Of a DNA stretch of 44,042 bases, positions 20,041 through 29,663 are shown piece by piece (the stretch's first letter is position 1; each line of letters begins with the position of its first letter). The position numbers were made by a program, and so were the translations under genes. A model generated the notes under the pieces. The model was not told the origin of the DNA. It saw only the letters and a list, made by a program, of their open reading frames with translations, and made no database searches. This DNA is from Candidatus Nanohalarchaeota archaeon. Lineage in GTDB: Archaea > EX4484-52 > B79-G9. Location: contig DAOWAN010000004.1 in NCBI GenBank assembly GCA_030634545.1, forward strand, positions 1 to 44,042. The letters run 5' to 3'.

Positions 20041-20676
20041 CTATCTGACGATACTTGCTTTCTGAGCAGTATTCATCATCATATCCTCCATCATGAACCC
20101 AGATTGGCTTGTGGCACCACTTATATTGAAAAACAGATCCACAAACTGAGTCATCACAAAAAGGATGATTATAGCAGATATCAGCATGACTACAATCGCA
20201 GTTCCTTCTTCAGCAGAGCCAAGAATCCTGAATGTCTTTGCAAGGTATATCAGCCCCGCGATTATTGAAATAAAGAGCGTGAACGAATGGATGACAGCAG
20301 GAGAGTGACCTGTGTATGTATATAGTACATTCAAAGGCAGGATTGCAATAGCCACAATCATGGCAACTGCAAATGTGATTGAAAGCGATGCCATAAGATC
20401 CCCTGGACTCATCTTGACTCCAAATACCTTAATTATAATGTATAGTGTGATGTAGGGTACAAGCCCGGTCAAAAAAAGTGCTGCCGGAAACTTGACCATA
20501 TGCCATGCAGCAGTTGATATATCTCCTGCTATAAAACCATAGACAAAGCCGTATATGGCTGAAAAAAATATCATTGCACCTAAAAATATCTTTGTGCCAC
20601 CCGGATTATTCTTAAGACCTTTAATTGTATCATTAGGAGACTCAAATAAACCAATAACTGATTTCACAAAACCCAT
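20041..20676 (-). CDS. Multi-pass membrane protein (Yip1-like)
   Basis: About five hydrophobic segments with N-terminal FESPNDTIKGLKNNP pattern. Confidence 0.65.
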   Translation of the reverse strand: MGFVKSVIGLFESPNDTIKGLKNNPGGTKIFLGAMIFFSAIYGFVYGFIAGDISTAAWHMVKFPAALFLTGLVPYITLYIIIKVFGVKMSPGDLMASLSITFAVAMIVAIAILPLNVLYTYTGHSPAVIHSFTLFISIIAGLIYLAKTFRILGSAEEGTAIVVMLISAIIILFVMTQFVDLFFNISGATSQSGFMMEDMMMNTAQKASIVR

Positions 20677-20702
20677 AACATATCACCTGTTTTTTTATAT
20701 TG

Positions 20703-20766
20703 CCAGAGCGCATTGGCTCTGTTTTTTATCATAAGGTTAACTATGACCTTAACCTCTATATAAAGG
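20703..20766 (-). promoter_or_regulatory. Putative A2M-operon promoter: TATA box, inverted repeat AGGTTAA-N8-TTAACCT, leader hairpin CAGAGC/GCTCTG
   Basis: CCTTTATATAG on minus strand (20756-20766) with inverted repeat 20734-20755 placed where the TSS should lie. Confidence 0.5.
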
Positions 20767-20894
20767 TTTAATGTCTTTCGAAATGTTTAGGTATCTGCCG
20801 AAACAAAATTTCACCTCACAATTATGACTAACGCCCAAATTCGATGTGTAACCAAAAAGAAATCTATTTAAACACTCTCGATATTATCATATTC

Positions 20895-21221
20895 ATGTCA
20901 GAAGAAAAGCTTCCTGAAAAAACCATGATTAGTTACTGTGGTATCTGTTGTTCTTTATGTCCTGCTTATAAAAAAACAAAAACATGTCCTGGATGCCCAC
21001 AACTTAAAGATTGTAAAATAGTTCAATGTGCAGAATCAAAAAAAATAAGTTGTTGTTTTCTATGTGTCGAATTTCCTTGCATGCTTTTTGAAGAAGGGTT
21101 TGATTGGAATCTTGATAAGTTACCAAGTCTCAAAGAATTTAAACTTGGAACAGTTAAATGGAAACCTTATAGTAAAGAGTATATTAAGCTCTTCAAGCTT
21201 GACAAAAAACATAAAAAATAG
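20895..21221 (+). CDS. DUF3795-like cysteine-rich protein
   Basis: ISYCGICCSLCPAYKKTKTCPGCPQLKDC..C.VEFPC. Confidence 0.75.
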   Translation: MSEEKLPEKTMISYCGICCSLCPAYKKTKTCPGCPQLKDCKIVQCAESKKISCCFLCVEFPCMLFEEGFDWNLDKLPSLKEFKLGTVKWKPYSKEYIKLFKLDKKHKK

Positions 21222-21290
21222 TCGAACTATAGTGAAGGTATGAAATAATTTTGTGGGACTAAGAAATAATACCATGGAAGGGTTTCATTT

Positions 21291-22148
21291 TTAGATGTTC
21301 TTTGTTATCCATTGCAAAACATTTTTTGCTAACACGCGCTCATGAGAGGTAAACCAATGATCTGAATTGTTCATCAAAAATGTACTGCATCCTATTGTGT
21401 TTTTTAAGAATTCAAGTTTTTCTGCAGGTTCAATCTGGTAATTATCTTTTGATCCAAATATTGCTAAAACAGGTGTCTCTATATTTTTCAATTCAATCAA
21501 TTCTCCTGAATAATCGAATATTTTTCCTGAGGTACTGGCTGGATCACTTACCTGAATGAACATATTGGCACTCAATAATGGATAGAATTGCATCCATCCC
21601 GGAACTGCATCCTGACCTTTTCCATTTTGAATCATCTCTTTTGCAATCTTTATTGATTTTTTATATTTGCTTTTGCCTAATATCTTTTTTGATACGAATT
21701 CAACATCGTTTACTGGAGATAGTAATATCAATCCTTTGATTCGTCTGTCTTTTTTGCTGTTTTGGCGGTATATTATTTTCTGGCAGCCTAAACTGTGACC
21801 TTGTAATATTATTTCTTTGTAGCCTTTTTTCTGCATGAAATTTACTGCTTCTTCAATGTCAAAAATTGATTCTTCGAATATCTCTAAAGAACTGCCAATA
21901 TTTTCTCTTTTATCATTTCTTATGAATTCTGTGACTATACCTGCGCCTCTATTATTGAATGTAAAAAAAGCAATGTTTTTTTGCAGGGCAGAGTTTGCTA
22001 TAGAATCAATAAATGTATTCTCGTAAAAATTACCTATCCATCCATGGACATGGATAATTGCCTTGTTGGTTTCTTGTTTTGGTTCATATAATAGTCCCTG
22101 TAATTTGAGATTGTCTTTTGTCTTGAATCTTATAAGTTCACTTTGCAT
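21291..22148 (-). CDS. Alpha/beta hydrolase
   Basis: IIHVHGWIGN, LQGHSLGCQK nucleophile elbow, FGSKDNYQ, HWF. Confidence 0.85.
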   Translation of the reverse strand: MQSELIRFKTKDNLKLQGLLYEPKQETNKAIIHVHGWIGNFYENTFIDSIANSALQKNIAFFTFNNRGAGIVTEFIRNDKRENIGSSLEIFEESIFDIEEAVNFMQKKGYKEIILQGHSLGCQKIIYRQNSKKDRRIKGLILLSPVNDVEFVSKKILGKSKYKKSIKIAKEMIQNGKGQDAVPGWMQFYPLLSANMFIQVSDPASTSGKIFDYSGELIELKNIETPVLAIFGSKDNYQIEPAEKLEFLKNTIGCSTFLMNNSDHWFTSHERVLAKNVLQWITKNI

Positions 22149-22199
22149 AATGCTATAATATCAGCAAACTATTTATATATTCTTTATCAATGGATAATC

Positions 22200-23054
22200 A
22201 TGAGTGAAAAATTTGAAAAAACAGCAGCACCATGGAAAGACATTGCAGATATGTGGAATACTTATTTTACACAACCCAGTCGTGTTTCCAAAGATGAATC
22301 AAATAAGTATAAAGAATGGCTATCAAATTGTACTGATTCTTCAAAAGAGATACTTTTGCTTGGTGTCACTCCTGAGATCAGGGAATCATTGGCAGAATTA
22401 AAGTGTAATGTCACTTGTATTGACATCAATAAAGAGATGATTTCTGCAATGGATTCTGTGCTAAAAATCAAAAATCCTAATGAAAAAATACTTAATGAAA
22501 ACTGGATCAATAATTCTTTGTCAGATAATTCTTTTGATGTTGTTATTGGAGATGCAGTGCTGCCGAATGTTTCCTGGGAAGATAGAGAAAAGCTGCTCTT
22601 TGAAGTGAAGCGGGTATTAAAACCAAATGGATTATTCATCACGAGAATATTCTGTGTTCCGAGAGAAAAGCCATTTAAGAATGTTGATGAATTACTGAAG
22701 AAATTTTCTACAAGAGAGCCGAACTATCAAAGTGCATTAGAGTTTGTACTAGAACTACAGATTCTTGCTTATGATCCTAAAGATCATCTGGGTACATTTT
22801 CTAAACCAAAAAAGATGCTTGAAGAGATTAGAGGGGAAAATGGATTTGATTTTGATAGTGATAATCTCAATAAGATACTTGAGATGGTCTGGGATTTCTG
22901 GTGTGTAAAATTTGTTGAAAAAGTCTATACTTATGCGTATCGAGATGAAGAAGAGACAGAATATGAAAACTATTTTGAGATTGATGAAATCTATGAAGCT
23001 ATAGACAATGACTATTCGAGTATTACTCCTATGTATATTCTTAGAATGAAATGA
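22200..23054 (+). CDS. Class I SAM-dependent methyltransferase
   Basis: EILLLGVTPEI motif I, CIDINKEMI, DVVIGDAVLPN, VKRVLKPNGLFITR. Confidence 0.85.
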   Translation: MSEKFEKTAAPWKDIADMWNTYFTQPSRVSKDESNKYKEWLSNCTDSSKEILLLGVTPEIRESLAELKCNVTCIDINKEMISAMDSVLKIKNPNEKILNENWINNSLSDNSFDVVIGDAVLPNVSWEDREKLLFEVKRVLKPNGLFITRIFCVPREKPFKNVDELLKKFSTREPNYQSALEFVLELQILAYDPKDHLGTFSKPKKMLEEIRGENGFDFDSDNLNKILEMVWDFWCVKFVEKVYTYAYRDEEETEYENYFEIDEIYEAIDNDYSSITPMYILRMK

Positions 23055-23165
23055 TTTTTGCAGAAAAAAATTATGGAAAACAGCCCATTACATCTTGCTT
23101 ATAAAAACTTTAAATACTGGGAGATTCAATATAGACATATTAGATTAATATGCGGAGGGGTAAAA

Positions 23166-23918
23166 ATGATTAAAAAAACGTTAATTTTAGTAATAGGATT
23201 TTTAATGCTATCTTCTCTTGTTTTTGCGCAAGGACAAGAAGGTATACACGAACCAGGAACTGGAAATGACACACCAGAAATAAAAGAAGCAGAACAGGGA
23301 ACGGGTCAGGGATTGGATGCGAATTCTACAGGTCAGGGTTCAGGTGAAGGTCAAAAAGTAGATACCTCCCAGCAAACAAACAATCAAGGAGAAGTTCAAC
23401 AGGCACAAGAGCAGGTAAGGACACAGATAAATGATATCAAACAGGAAATGGAACAGAAGAGACAACAAATGGAAAATGAAGCAAAAGGCTCCACAGATAA
23501 AAAACAACAGATATTGCAGAACCAAAATCAGGTAAGGGTTGCTGCCCAGACACTTTCCCAAATGGCTAATATGATTGGAGGGGCAGGAAAACAAGTCTCG
23601 GATATTGCCCAGAATTTCGAAAATTCTGTTCAGGCAACAATAAAATCCGAAGAGAAGATTCAGACAAGAAGCAGTATTACCCGATTCTTTGCAGGAGGAG
23701 ACGCTAAAGCGGCAGAAGAACTTGAAACGGAAGTGTCCCAAAACCAGCAACGTATCCAAGAACTTAAACAGCTAAAAGACCAATGCGAATGTGATGAAGA
23801 AGTCAAAGCAATGATGCAGGAACAAATTCAGCAAATGGAACAGGAACAGACAAGATTACAGGCGCTTGCAGAAGCAGAGAAGAAAAGTAAGGGTTTGCTT
23901 GGCTGGATATGGAAATAA
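23166..23918 (+). CDS. Secreted Gln/Glu-rich coiled-coil protein
   Basis: MIKKTLILVIGFLMLSSLVFAQG signal peptide; long Q/E-rich helices; GGAGGGG RBS. Confidence 0.7.
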   Translation: MIKKTLILVIGFLMLSSLVFAQGQEGIHEPGTGNDTPEIKEAEQGTGQGLDANSTGQGSGEGQKVDTSQQTNNQGEVQQAQEQVRTQINDIKQEMEQKRQQMENEAKGSTDKKQQILQNQNQVRVAAQTLSQMANMIGGAGKQVSDIAQNFENSVQATIKSEEKIQTRSSITRFFAGGDAKAAEELETEVSQNQQRIQELKQLKDQCECDEEVKAMMQEQIQQMEQEQTRLQALAEAEKKSKGLLGWIWK

Positions 23919-24018
23919 TAAATCATAGGTTATACGTCAAGGCACATGGGGTTTATTTGTGCCTTGACCATATATTTTTTAGTTATAGTCAACGCGCTAG
24001 CATATAGTGCCTTGCCAC

Positions 24019-24939
24019 TCACACTTCATCAACATCATTGGCAACTATCTCAAGATCTCCTGTGAACTTGCTTAACTTGACTCTGCCGTCAATCTTGAAC
24101 CTTTTTGAGACAATTCCGGAGGTGACGTCTGAGGGATCTTTTTCTGTAAGTTCTTCGGCAATCTTTTTTACATTCTTACCTAAAAGCCTTTCAGCAACCT
24201 CTCTGAAAAAAACAGTACTAATAGACCGCTTCCCATCATCCACAAGACACGATATAATCAGCATCCTGTCTGGCGCAACTTTACCATGCCTCTCACATTC
24301 TCCTGAAGAAAGCCGCGCCCGGCACTCAGGACAGAAATCATAGATGAGCGCACGATCATGTACTTCTACTACAGTCCCGGTAAAAGAGATTGCATCGCCA
24401 TCCTTGATGTCTTCAAGACCATCTTTCCTGCTTAGGGCGTCAACTGTGATATCTTTTTCTGCTTTCTTTAAACTCCCGCCCCTGCCAAGTCTTGCCTCAG
24501 GTCTTCCCTGGTTATCACTGACAATCCACGGGTTCTCAACAAGTATTACATCCCCTTCTTTTATATCCGCTGCTTTCGAAATCTCTTCATTCCAAAATGA
24601 CATCCTGATTCTACTGCTCTCATCACCGAGAAGGATATTCTGGACTTTCCCCTCTCCTTTCTCTGTCTTAAATTCATTTACAGGATAAACAGAAAGGACC
24701 TTTCCAAAAAAGGACACGTTACTCATCTGGGGCTCAAGTTCATTTATCTTAAGCTCTCTTGCAGCAGCTTTCATCTCCATATCAACATTATGCTCACGCG
24801 CGACGACAAGTGCGGCACCTGTCTTTGAGACTACGCCTCCAAGCTCCTCTACTTTCTTATCAATCTGCGCATTGACTTCTTTCTCATCAAGTGAAGAACC
24901 CTTGATAATCTTTTCAATAATCTCATTCAATGATAACAT
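24019..24939 (-). CDS. Replication protein A-like OB-fold ssDNA-binding protein
   Basis: OB-fold VSFFGKVLSVYPVNEF..GKVQNILLGDES and zinc motif CPECRARLSSGECERH. Confidence 0.8.
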   Translation of the reverse strand: MLSLNEIIEKIIKGSSLDEKEVNAQIDKKVEELGGVVSKTGAALVVAREHNVDMEMKAAARELKINELEPQMSNVSFFGKVLSVYPVNEFKTEKGEGKVQNILLGDESSRIRMSFWNEEISKAADIKEGDVILVENPWIVSDNQGRPEARLGRGGSLKKAEKDITVDALSRKDGLEDIKDGDAISFTGTVVEVHDRALIYDFCPECRARLSSGECERHGKVAPDRMLIISCLVDDGKRSISTVFFREVAERLLGKNVKKIAEELTEKDPSDVTSGIVSKRFKIDGRVKLSKFTGDLEIVANDVDEV

Positions 24940-24963
24940 GGACTCTTATTCAATAGAAACATT

Positions 24964-25623
24964 TTAATTCTTATCCCTTTCAAGTAACTTTCCTACGCCT
25001 TTGACGTGTCCTGCACCCATGACTGCTACAACATCTTCAAACTCTTTCCCAAGATTCTTTAGTTCGGCTGCCATTACATGGTTTCTCTCAACAACAAGAA
25101 CATCATAAACTACAGGAAAATGCTTTTGGAGTTCTATCATAGCATATTCTATAAACTCATCGGTTGGCACCTTGTTAAGATCCAGTTCTTTTGGCATCAT
25201 AAGTCCCTTTACAGGAATACCTATGATTCCAATGATCATGTATAAAAGAAGTTTCAACTGCCCAAAGAAACCCAGTTTTTTCATAAGCCTGCTAAGAGTC
25301 ACATTTATGTCCTGATCTATAAAAGCCACTTTTGCATCTACTTCAGCTGCGCATTCGCATGCTGTCAGCATCTCTTCTCCTGGCAGTATATTTGTCTCTT
25401 TGGATAACTGCTCCTGAAGGTAGCGAAGAATCATAAATATCGCCTTTTGTAAGAGCGGCATCCTGATCTTTCCTTTTCCTTTATCTCTTGTTTTCAGCGC
25501 CATATATCGGTTATAATCAAGTTCAACTGCAACACAGCCTGGCTTCTTTTCAGCTATGGTCTTCTTCACTTTGGAAACACTCTCTTCTGCAATATGAGAT
25601 GTTCCCACAATGTAAATTGTCAT
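24964..25623 (-). CDS. TraB/PrgY-family protein
   Basis: IYIVGTSHIAEESV, VAVELDYNRY, VVERNHVMA, VMGAGHVKGV. Confidence 0.85.
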   Translation of the reverse strand: MTIYIVGTSHIAEESVSKVKKTIAEKKPGCVAVELDYNRYMALKTRDKGKGKIRMPLLQKAIFMILRYLQEQLSKETNILPGEEMLTACECAAEVDAKVAFIDQDINVTLSRLMKKLGFFGQLKLLLYMIIGIIGIPVKGLMMPKELDLNKVPTDEFIEYAMIELQKHFPVVYDVLVVERNHVMAAELKNLGKEFEDVVAVMGAGHVKGVGKLLERDKN

Positions 25624-25680
25624 AATAAATAATCTATTAGGATATTGGAGAATCCGGTGCTTTTCTGAAAATGGCAGAGG

Positions 25681-25700
25681 AATCAACTATGGAGTTGATT
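25681..25700. repeat. Perfect inverted repeat AATCAACT-ATGG-AGTTGATT
   Basis: Direct inspection. Confidence 0.8.
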
Positions 25701-25749
25701 TATATGCTCAAACCGGAAAACAAAAGGGTTAAATCTGCACGATAGAGAA

Positions 25750-27057
25750 TCATGGTTTCTTTTTTTGGGACTTTGGAGGGTTTAGTGTGGGATGGTTGCC
25801 TGTATCCTGATCTTTTGGAGGGGTTATTTCGCCTTTGTCTTTCAGGTCTTTTAGTTTTTTCCCGAGCTGAATCACGAATGATTTTGTCTGTTCTCTTAGC
25901 TGATAGATATCGCGCTCAGGTATTGCTTTTGCTTTGCCGTTTTTTATCAGTGTGAGGTTTTTTGTGAGTGTGGTGAAGAGTTCTGTATACTGATCTTTTA
26001 GTTCAGGGAATTTGTTCTGCATGATCAGAGGAAGGTCGTTTAGGGATTCTGGTGGCTTGACACCAATATATTTTAGGGCGCCGACATTGGCTTTGAGGAA
26101 GGTCTTGTAGGTTTTCATCAGCACGTTTGATTTACGTCTCTGCTCCAGTTCCTTAATCAGGTCATGCATTCTTTTTACGAACTGGTTTGTCATTTTCAGA
26201 TGCTTGTCTACTTCTGATCCTATTCCTTCAAGGTCTTTTCCTTTCTTGTGCTCGATATCCTTTGCGAATTTGCGGATGTTTTCTGCGTCCTGCACATAGC
26301 GATCTTCTAATAGTTTTTCTTTTACAAATGATTCATCCAGAGCGCCAGGGACATCTTCTTTGTTTTGCGGCATGCGACCGATGTACATCAAGGCGGCGTT
26401 GCCTGCTGTTGCCATTGCCTGTTCAAGATAGTGACCTGCGGATTTCACTCTTGATTCTGCATAGTCTACGAATTGCGGGGCTGCGGATATTTTTTTCTGG
26501 ACTGCTTCCTGTGTTGTCGGGATTTTGCCGCGCTGGAGCATTCTTTTTGCTGGCATGAAGATGCCGACGTCAAATACAGGGACTCCTGAGCGAAGGATTG
26601 CAATGAGGACAGGTTCTGCTGTCCTCAGGTTTTCCCAGAATTCTGTTATGAACATGAATGCCTGAAGGGTTATGTTTTTGTCTGTGTCCTTTGCGATCTT
26701 GAGCATCTCGTTCCAGATACGGTCTTTGACTTCCTGAGGGATTTCCTGCTCTATCTTGGTGTCGTCCATGATTACGAAAATGTCGATGTCCGATGTTTTC
26801 TTTTGCTTGCCTGTGGCTGTTGAGCCGTAGACTATTACTGCTTTTACACTGCGCTTGAATTTTTCGATTAGCTTTTTTGTGAATTTGTGGGCGATCTTGA
26901 ATCTTTTTTCCTGCTCTTTTTTCTGCTCTGGTGAGAGTTGGGGTGCTGCGCCTTTCTTTTGTTCGGTTGCTTGCGGCTTAGAGTTTGATTTTTTTGTAGG
27001 CTTCGGTATTTTTTTGATGCTTTCTGCACCAGAGGTGTCTTTTATTTTGTCTGTCAT
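25750..27057 (-). CDS. Nucleotidyltransferase-domain protein with long helical C-terminus
   Basis: VYGSTATGKQKKTSDIDIFVI Pol-beta-type GS...DxD motif. Confidence 0.8.
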   Translation of the reverse strand: MTDKIKDTSGAESIKKIPKPTKKSNSKPQATEQKKGAAPQLSPEQKKEQEKRFKIAHKFTKKLIEKFKRSVKAVIVYGSTATGKQKKTSDIDIFVIMDDTKIEQEIPQEVKDRIWNEMLKIAKDTDKNITLQAFMFITEFWENLRTAEPVLIAILRSGVPVFDVGIFMPAKRMLQRGKIPTTQEAVQKKISAAPQFVDYAESRVKSAGHYLEQAMATAGNAALMYIGRMPQNKEDVPGALDESFVKEKLLEDRYVQDAENIRKFAKDIEHKKGKDLEGIGSEVDKHLKMTNQFVKRMHDLIKELEQRRKSNVLMKTYKTFLKANVGALKYIGVKPPESLNDLPLIMQNKFPELKDQYTELFTTLTKNLTLIKNGKAKAIPERDIYQLREQTKSFVIQLGKKLKDLKDKGEITPPKDQDTGNHPTLNPPKSQKKKP

Positions 27058-27113
27058 ATATTATCGCCTTTTTAGAATTATATTAGTTATTTGGATTGAT
27101 GTACTATATATAG

Positions 27114-27659
27114 TTAATTGTCCTGTTTTGTGATTTGCGCCTGAAATTTTGGGTGTATACTTAGTTTGATTATGTTTCTCTGGAGGATCTGTGTAAGGAG
27201 TTTGTTTTTTAGGTCTTTTTCTATTTGTTCTTTGTATTTTTCTGCTGCGGCAGGACTGAATTCTTTGTGGTTCTTTAGGTAGTGACCTGTGTGTTCTTCG
27301 CTGATGAAGTGGATGAGCATGTCTTTTTTAGTGTTTGTCAGGAAGTTGAGTGTTATTTGGCCGTATGTTTTTTTTATTTTGTTATATTTTTTGTTTTTCG
27401 GACAGGGTGTTATTTTGCATGCTGTTGGCTTTATATTGTGGATGGAGCAGAGGTTGTCTTTTAGGAATGGGCATGGGATTTGGTTGATTATGTATGTTTT
27501 TTCGCCATCATGGTCTGTCAGTTTCAGGTATTTTTGAACAAAACTTTCGGGGGCGGTGTTTAGGTGTGCGCTTATTTTGAAGATGTCTGTGAGGTTTATA
27601 GGGATTTTTTGGGTGATGCAACATTGAGCGCATTTCCGACATGTGTTTTTGAGTTCCAT
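27114..27659 (-). CDS. YkgJ-family cysteine cluster protein
   Basis: CRKCAQCC ... CPFLKDNLCSIHNIKPTACKITPCP. Confidence 0.85.
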   Translation of the reverse strand: MELKNTCRKCAQCCITQKIPINLTDIFKISAHLNTAPESFVQKYLKLTDHDGEKTYIINQIPCPFLKDNLCSIHNIKPTACKITPCPKNKKYNKIKKTYGQITLNFLTNTKKDMLIHFISEEHTGHYLKNHKEFSPAAAEKYKEQIEKDLKNKLLTQILQRNIIKLSIHPKFQAQITKQDN

Positions 27660-28018
27660 GTTGTTTTTTTGGTTTTTTATTGTTATATAGGTGGTTAGGA
27701 ATTATCTGCGATATAATGAGGCAGAAGAGCTTTGGAACATTATTGATAATCTAATATAGTAATAATATCACCGAAAAGCATTTAAATGACAGAGTACTAT
27801 TAAGTAGTGAATTGAAATTTGTGGTGAATTTATTAAAGTTATGTGTTCAATAATGAAGGTGGTAGTTAAGTGATGTAAGTTAGATTCAGTAAATGTTTGA
27901 TATTTCTGGGGTATCTTTTCGACTTTGTGATTATGCAGGTTGGTTGTGCTTTATTTGATGTCGTTTATAATTTATGTTTATGGAATAATCTGATTTTATG
28001 TTTATGAGGTGAATTGAA

Positions 28019-28144
28019 ATGGATAACAAACAGGCAATGATTAGACACTGGAAGGATAACAGACATGATGCTATGAAGCGCGGAATGCTGAAAGAGGTTG
28101 ACAGAATTAATAAGATTCTTTGCTTTTATGGTAATTATGAATAG
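28019..28144 (+). CDS. Microprotein (41 aa), KEVDRINK family, copy 1
   Basis: MDNKQAMIRHWKDNRHDAMKRGMLKEVDRINKILCFYGNYE*; GAGGTGA RBS; paralogous to 32716..32835. Confidence 0.7.
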   Translation: MDNKQAMIRHWKDNRHDAMKRGMLKEVDRINKILCFYGNYE

Positions 28145-28220
28145 ATTGGGAATTAACATCTTCATATGAGGAAGTTATTATGTTTCCAGTCTTTAGGTTG
28201 TTTGGGGGAAGTGTTGTAGC

Positions 28221-29432
28221 CTATATGCTATATTTTGCGTCCCGGATTTTTGATCTGATGGTGTCTTTTCGCTTTTTGGATTTTTTTATGCAGATTTTTT
28301 CTGCTTCATCCATTAGTGTGGATAATGTCTCGATTGGGTCCCAGCCATGATTTTTTGCAAATACTGATCCTGTGTTGGTGTTGAATTTGCATCTGAATGT
28401 GTATGTTGTTTTGTTTCCTTCCTGATGGTATGCTTTTGCGTGTATTGTGAAGTTGCGCGGTTCGGACAGGTTTGATATTTTCTTTATCATCCTTTCTGTG
28501 ATACGATATATCTCTGTTTTTTCGTATTCGTTGATTGTTTTTATGGATTCAAGACCAGATATCTGAATGTCTTTTGTCTGCTCTTCTTTTAGTGCTGCAA
28601 GGTATTGGATTATGTCTTTTGGAGCAATTATGCCTGTTGGGCAGTTGTCTTCATCTATGACTGCTATTGTAGATGTGTCCATATTGATGTTTTCTTTTAT
28701 TTTATCTACCAGTAAGTCGTCGGGTTTTGCAGTGACTGGTGTTTCTGACATAAGTGATTTTACTGAAATCTTGTGTTCTGCTATTATGTCGGATACGTAT
28801 GCACCGGGTTTGATGTATGAAGATGATGCGGATGCTCCTGAGTCGCTTCCATAATGTTCTTTTGTGCTTATCTCTCTTATCATGTCGAGGGATTCAAGGA
28901 TGCCTGTGAGTTTTTTGTTTTTATCGATTATTGGTATGCGGCTTACGTTGTGTTTGCGAAATAGCGAGTATGCTTTGCCTAGTGATTCCTCTTCATGAAG
29001 GATAAATGGAGCGGGGGTCATGAAGTCTTTTACTTTTTTGCCTGCAAGGATGCCGGAGTTGAGTATGATGTTGAGTATGTCGCGCTCTGTTATGAGACCT
29101 ATGACCTGCGAATGATTTCCGATAGGTATTGTCTTGTAGTTCAAACGATACATTTGCTCGACGATGTCCAGGATTGCTGTGTCTTCTGCGATGAGAGGAG
29201 GTTTTACTATATAGTTTGCGATTTTTGTGGTCTGCTCTGGTCTCCTGTGTAGTTTTGCAAGCTGCTTGTAACCGAAGATGCCTGCGTATTTGTTGTTGTC
29301 AAGGACTATGAGGTTGTGGATGCGGTCGTTTAAGAGGGCAGATACTGCTTTGTTTAGGGTGTCGTTTTTGTCTATGGATTTTATGGTTCCTGTCATGATG
29401 TCTTTTGCTTTGATTTCCTTTATTTCGTTCAT
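28221..29432 (-). CDS. Multi-CBS-domain protein with HPF/RaiA-like C-terminal domain
   Basis: Repeated CBS signatures (DIMTGTIKSIDKNDTLNKAVSALL, GLITERDIL, VKDFMTPAPF); C-term RITERMIKKIS..FTIHAKAYHQEGNKTTYTFRCKFNTNTG..A....WDPIETLSTLMDEAEK. Confidence 0.75.
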   Translation of the reverse strand: MNEIKEIKAKDIMTGTIKSIDKNDTLNKAVSALLNDRIHNLIVLDNNKYAGIFGYKQLAKLHRRPEQTTKIANYIVKPPLIAEDTAILDIVEQMYRLNYKTIPIGNHSQVIGLITERDILNIILNSGILAGKKVKDFMTPAPFILHEEESLGKAYSLFRKHNVSRIPIIDKNKKLTGILESLDMIREISTKEHYGSDSGASASSSYIKPGAYVSDIIAEHKISVKSLMSETPVTAKPDDLLVDKIKENINMDTSTIAVIDEDNCPTGIIAPKDIIQYLAALKEEQTKDIQISGLESIKTINEYEKTEIYRITERMIKKISNLSEPRNFTIHAKAYHQEGNKTTYTFRCKFNTNTGSVFAKNHGWDPIETLSTLMDEAEKICIKKSKKRKDTIRSKIRDAKYSI

Positions 29433-29663
29433 ACGGATATTTGGAGGGTAATCATTAAATATGTTTTCGGTATCTGAAGGACATTACTGTGTAGGGGTAT
29501 CAATCATCACGGCTGCGATGATGAGGTGTTGCTGCCATGAGTGACATATTCCGGTAAGTGTGACATGATTCCAGTAAAATGTATATTTTGCCTTGTCCGC
29601 GGTATTTTTATTTTATAAGGCAGGATTTGGGAATGGATAGAAAGGAGTTTTTGTGTGTTTGTA

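Noticed and set aside
27691-27762. Tiny plus ORF VVRNYLRYNEAEELWNIIDNLI
   Set aside because: Too short and without a paralogue to support coding.
29500-29580. C/D-box sRNA candidate (GATGATGAGG)
   Set aside because: C-box-like sequence present but no properly placed CTGA D box.
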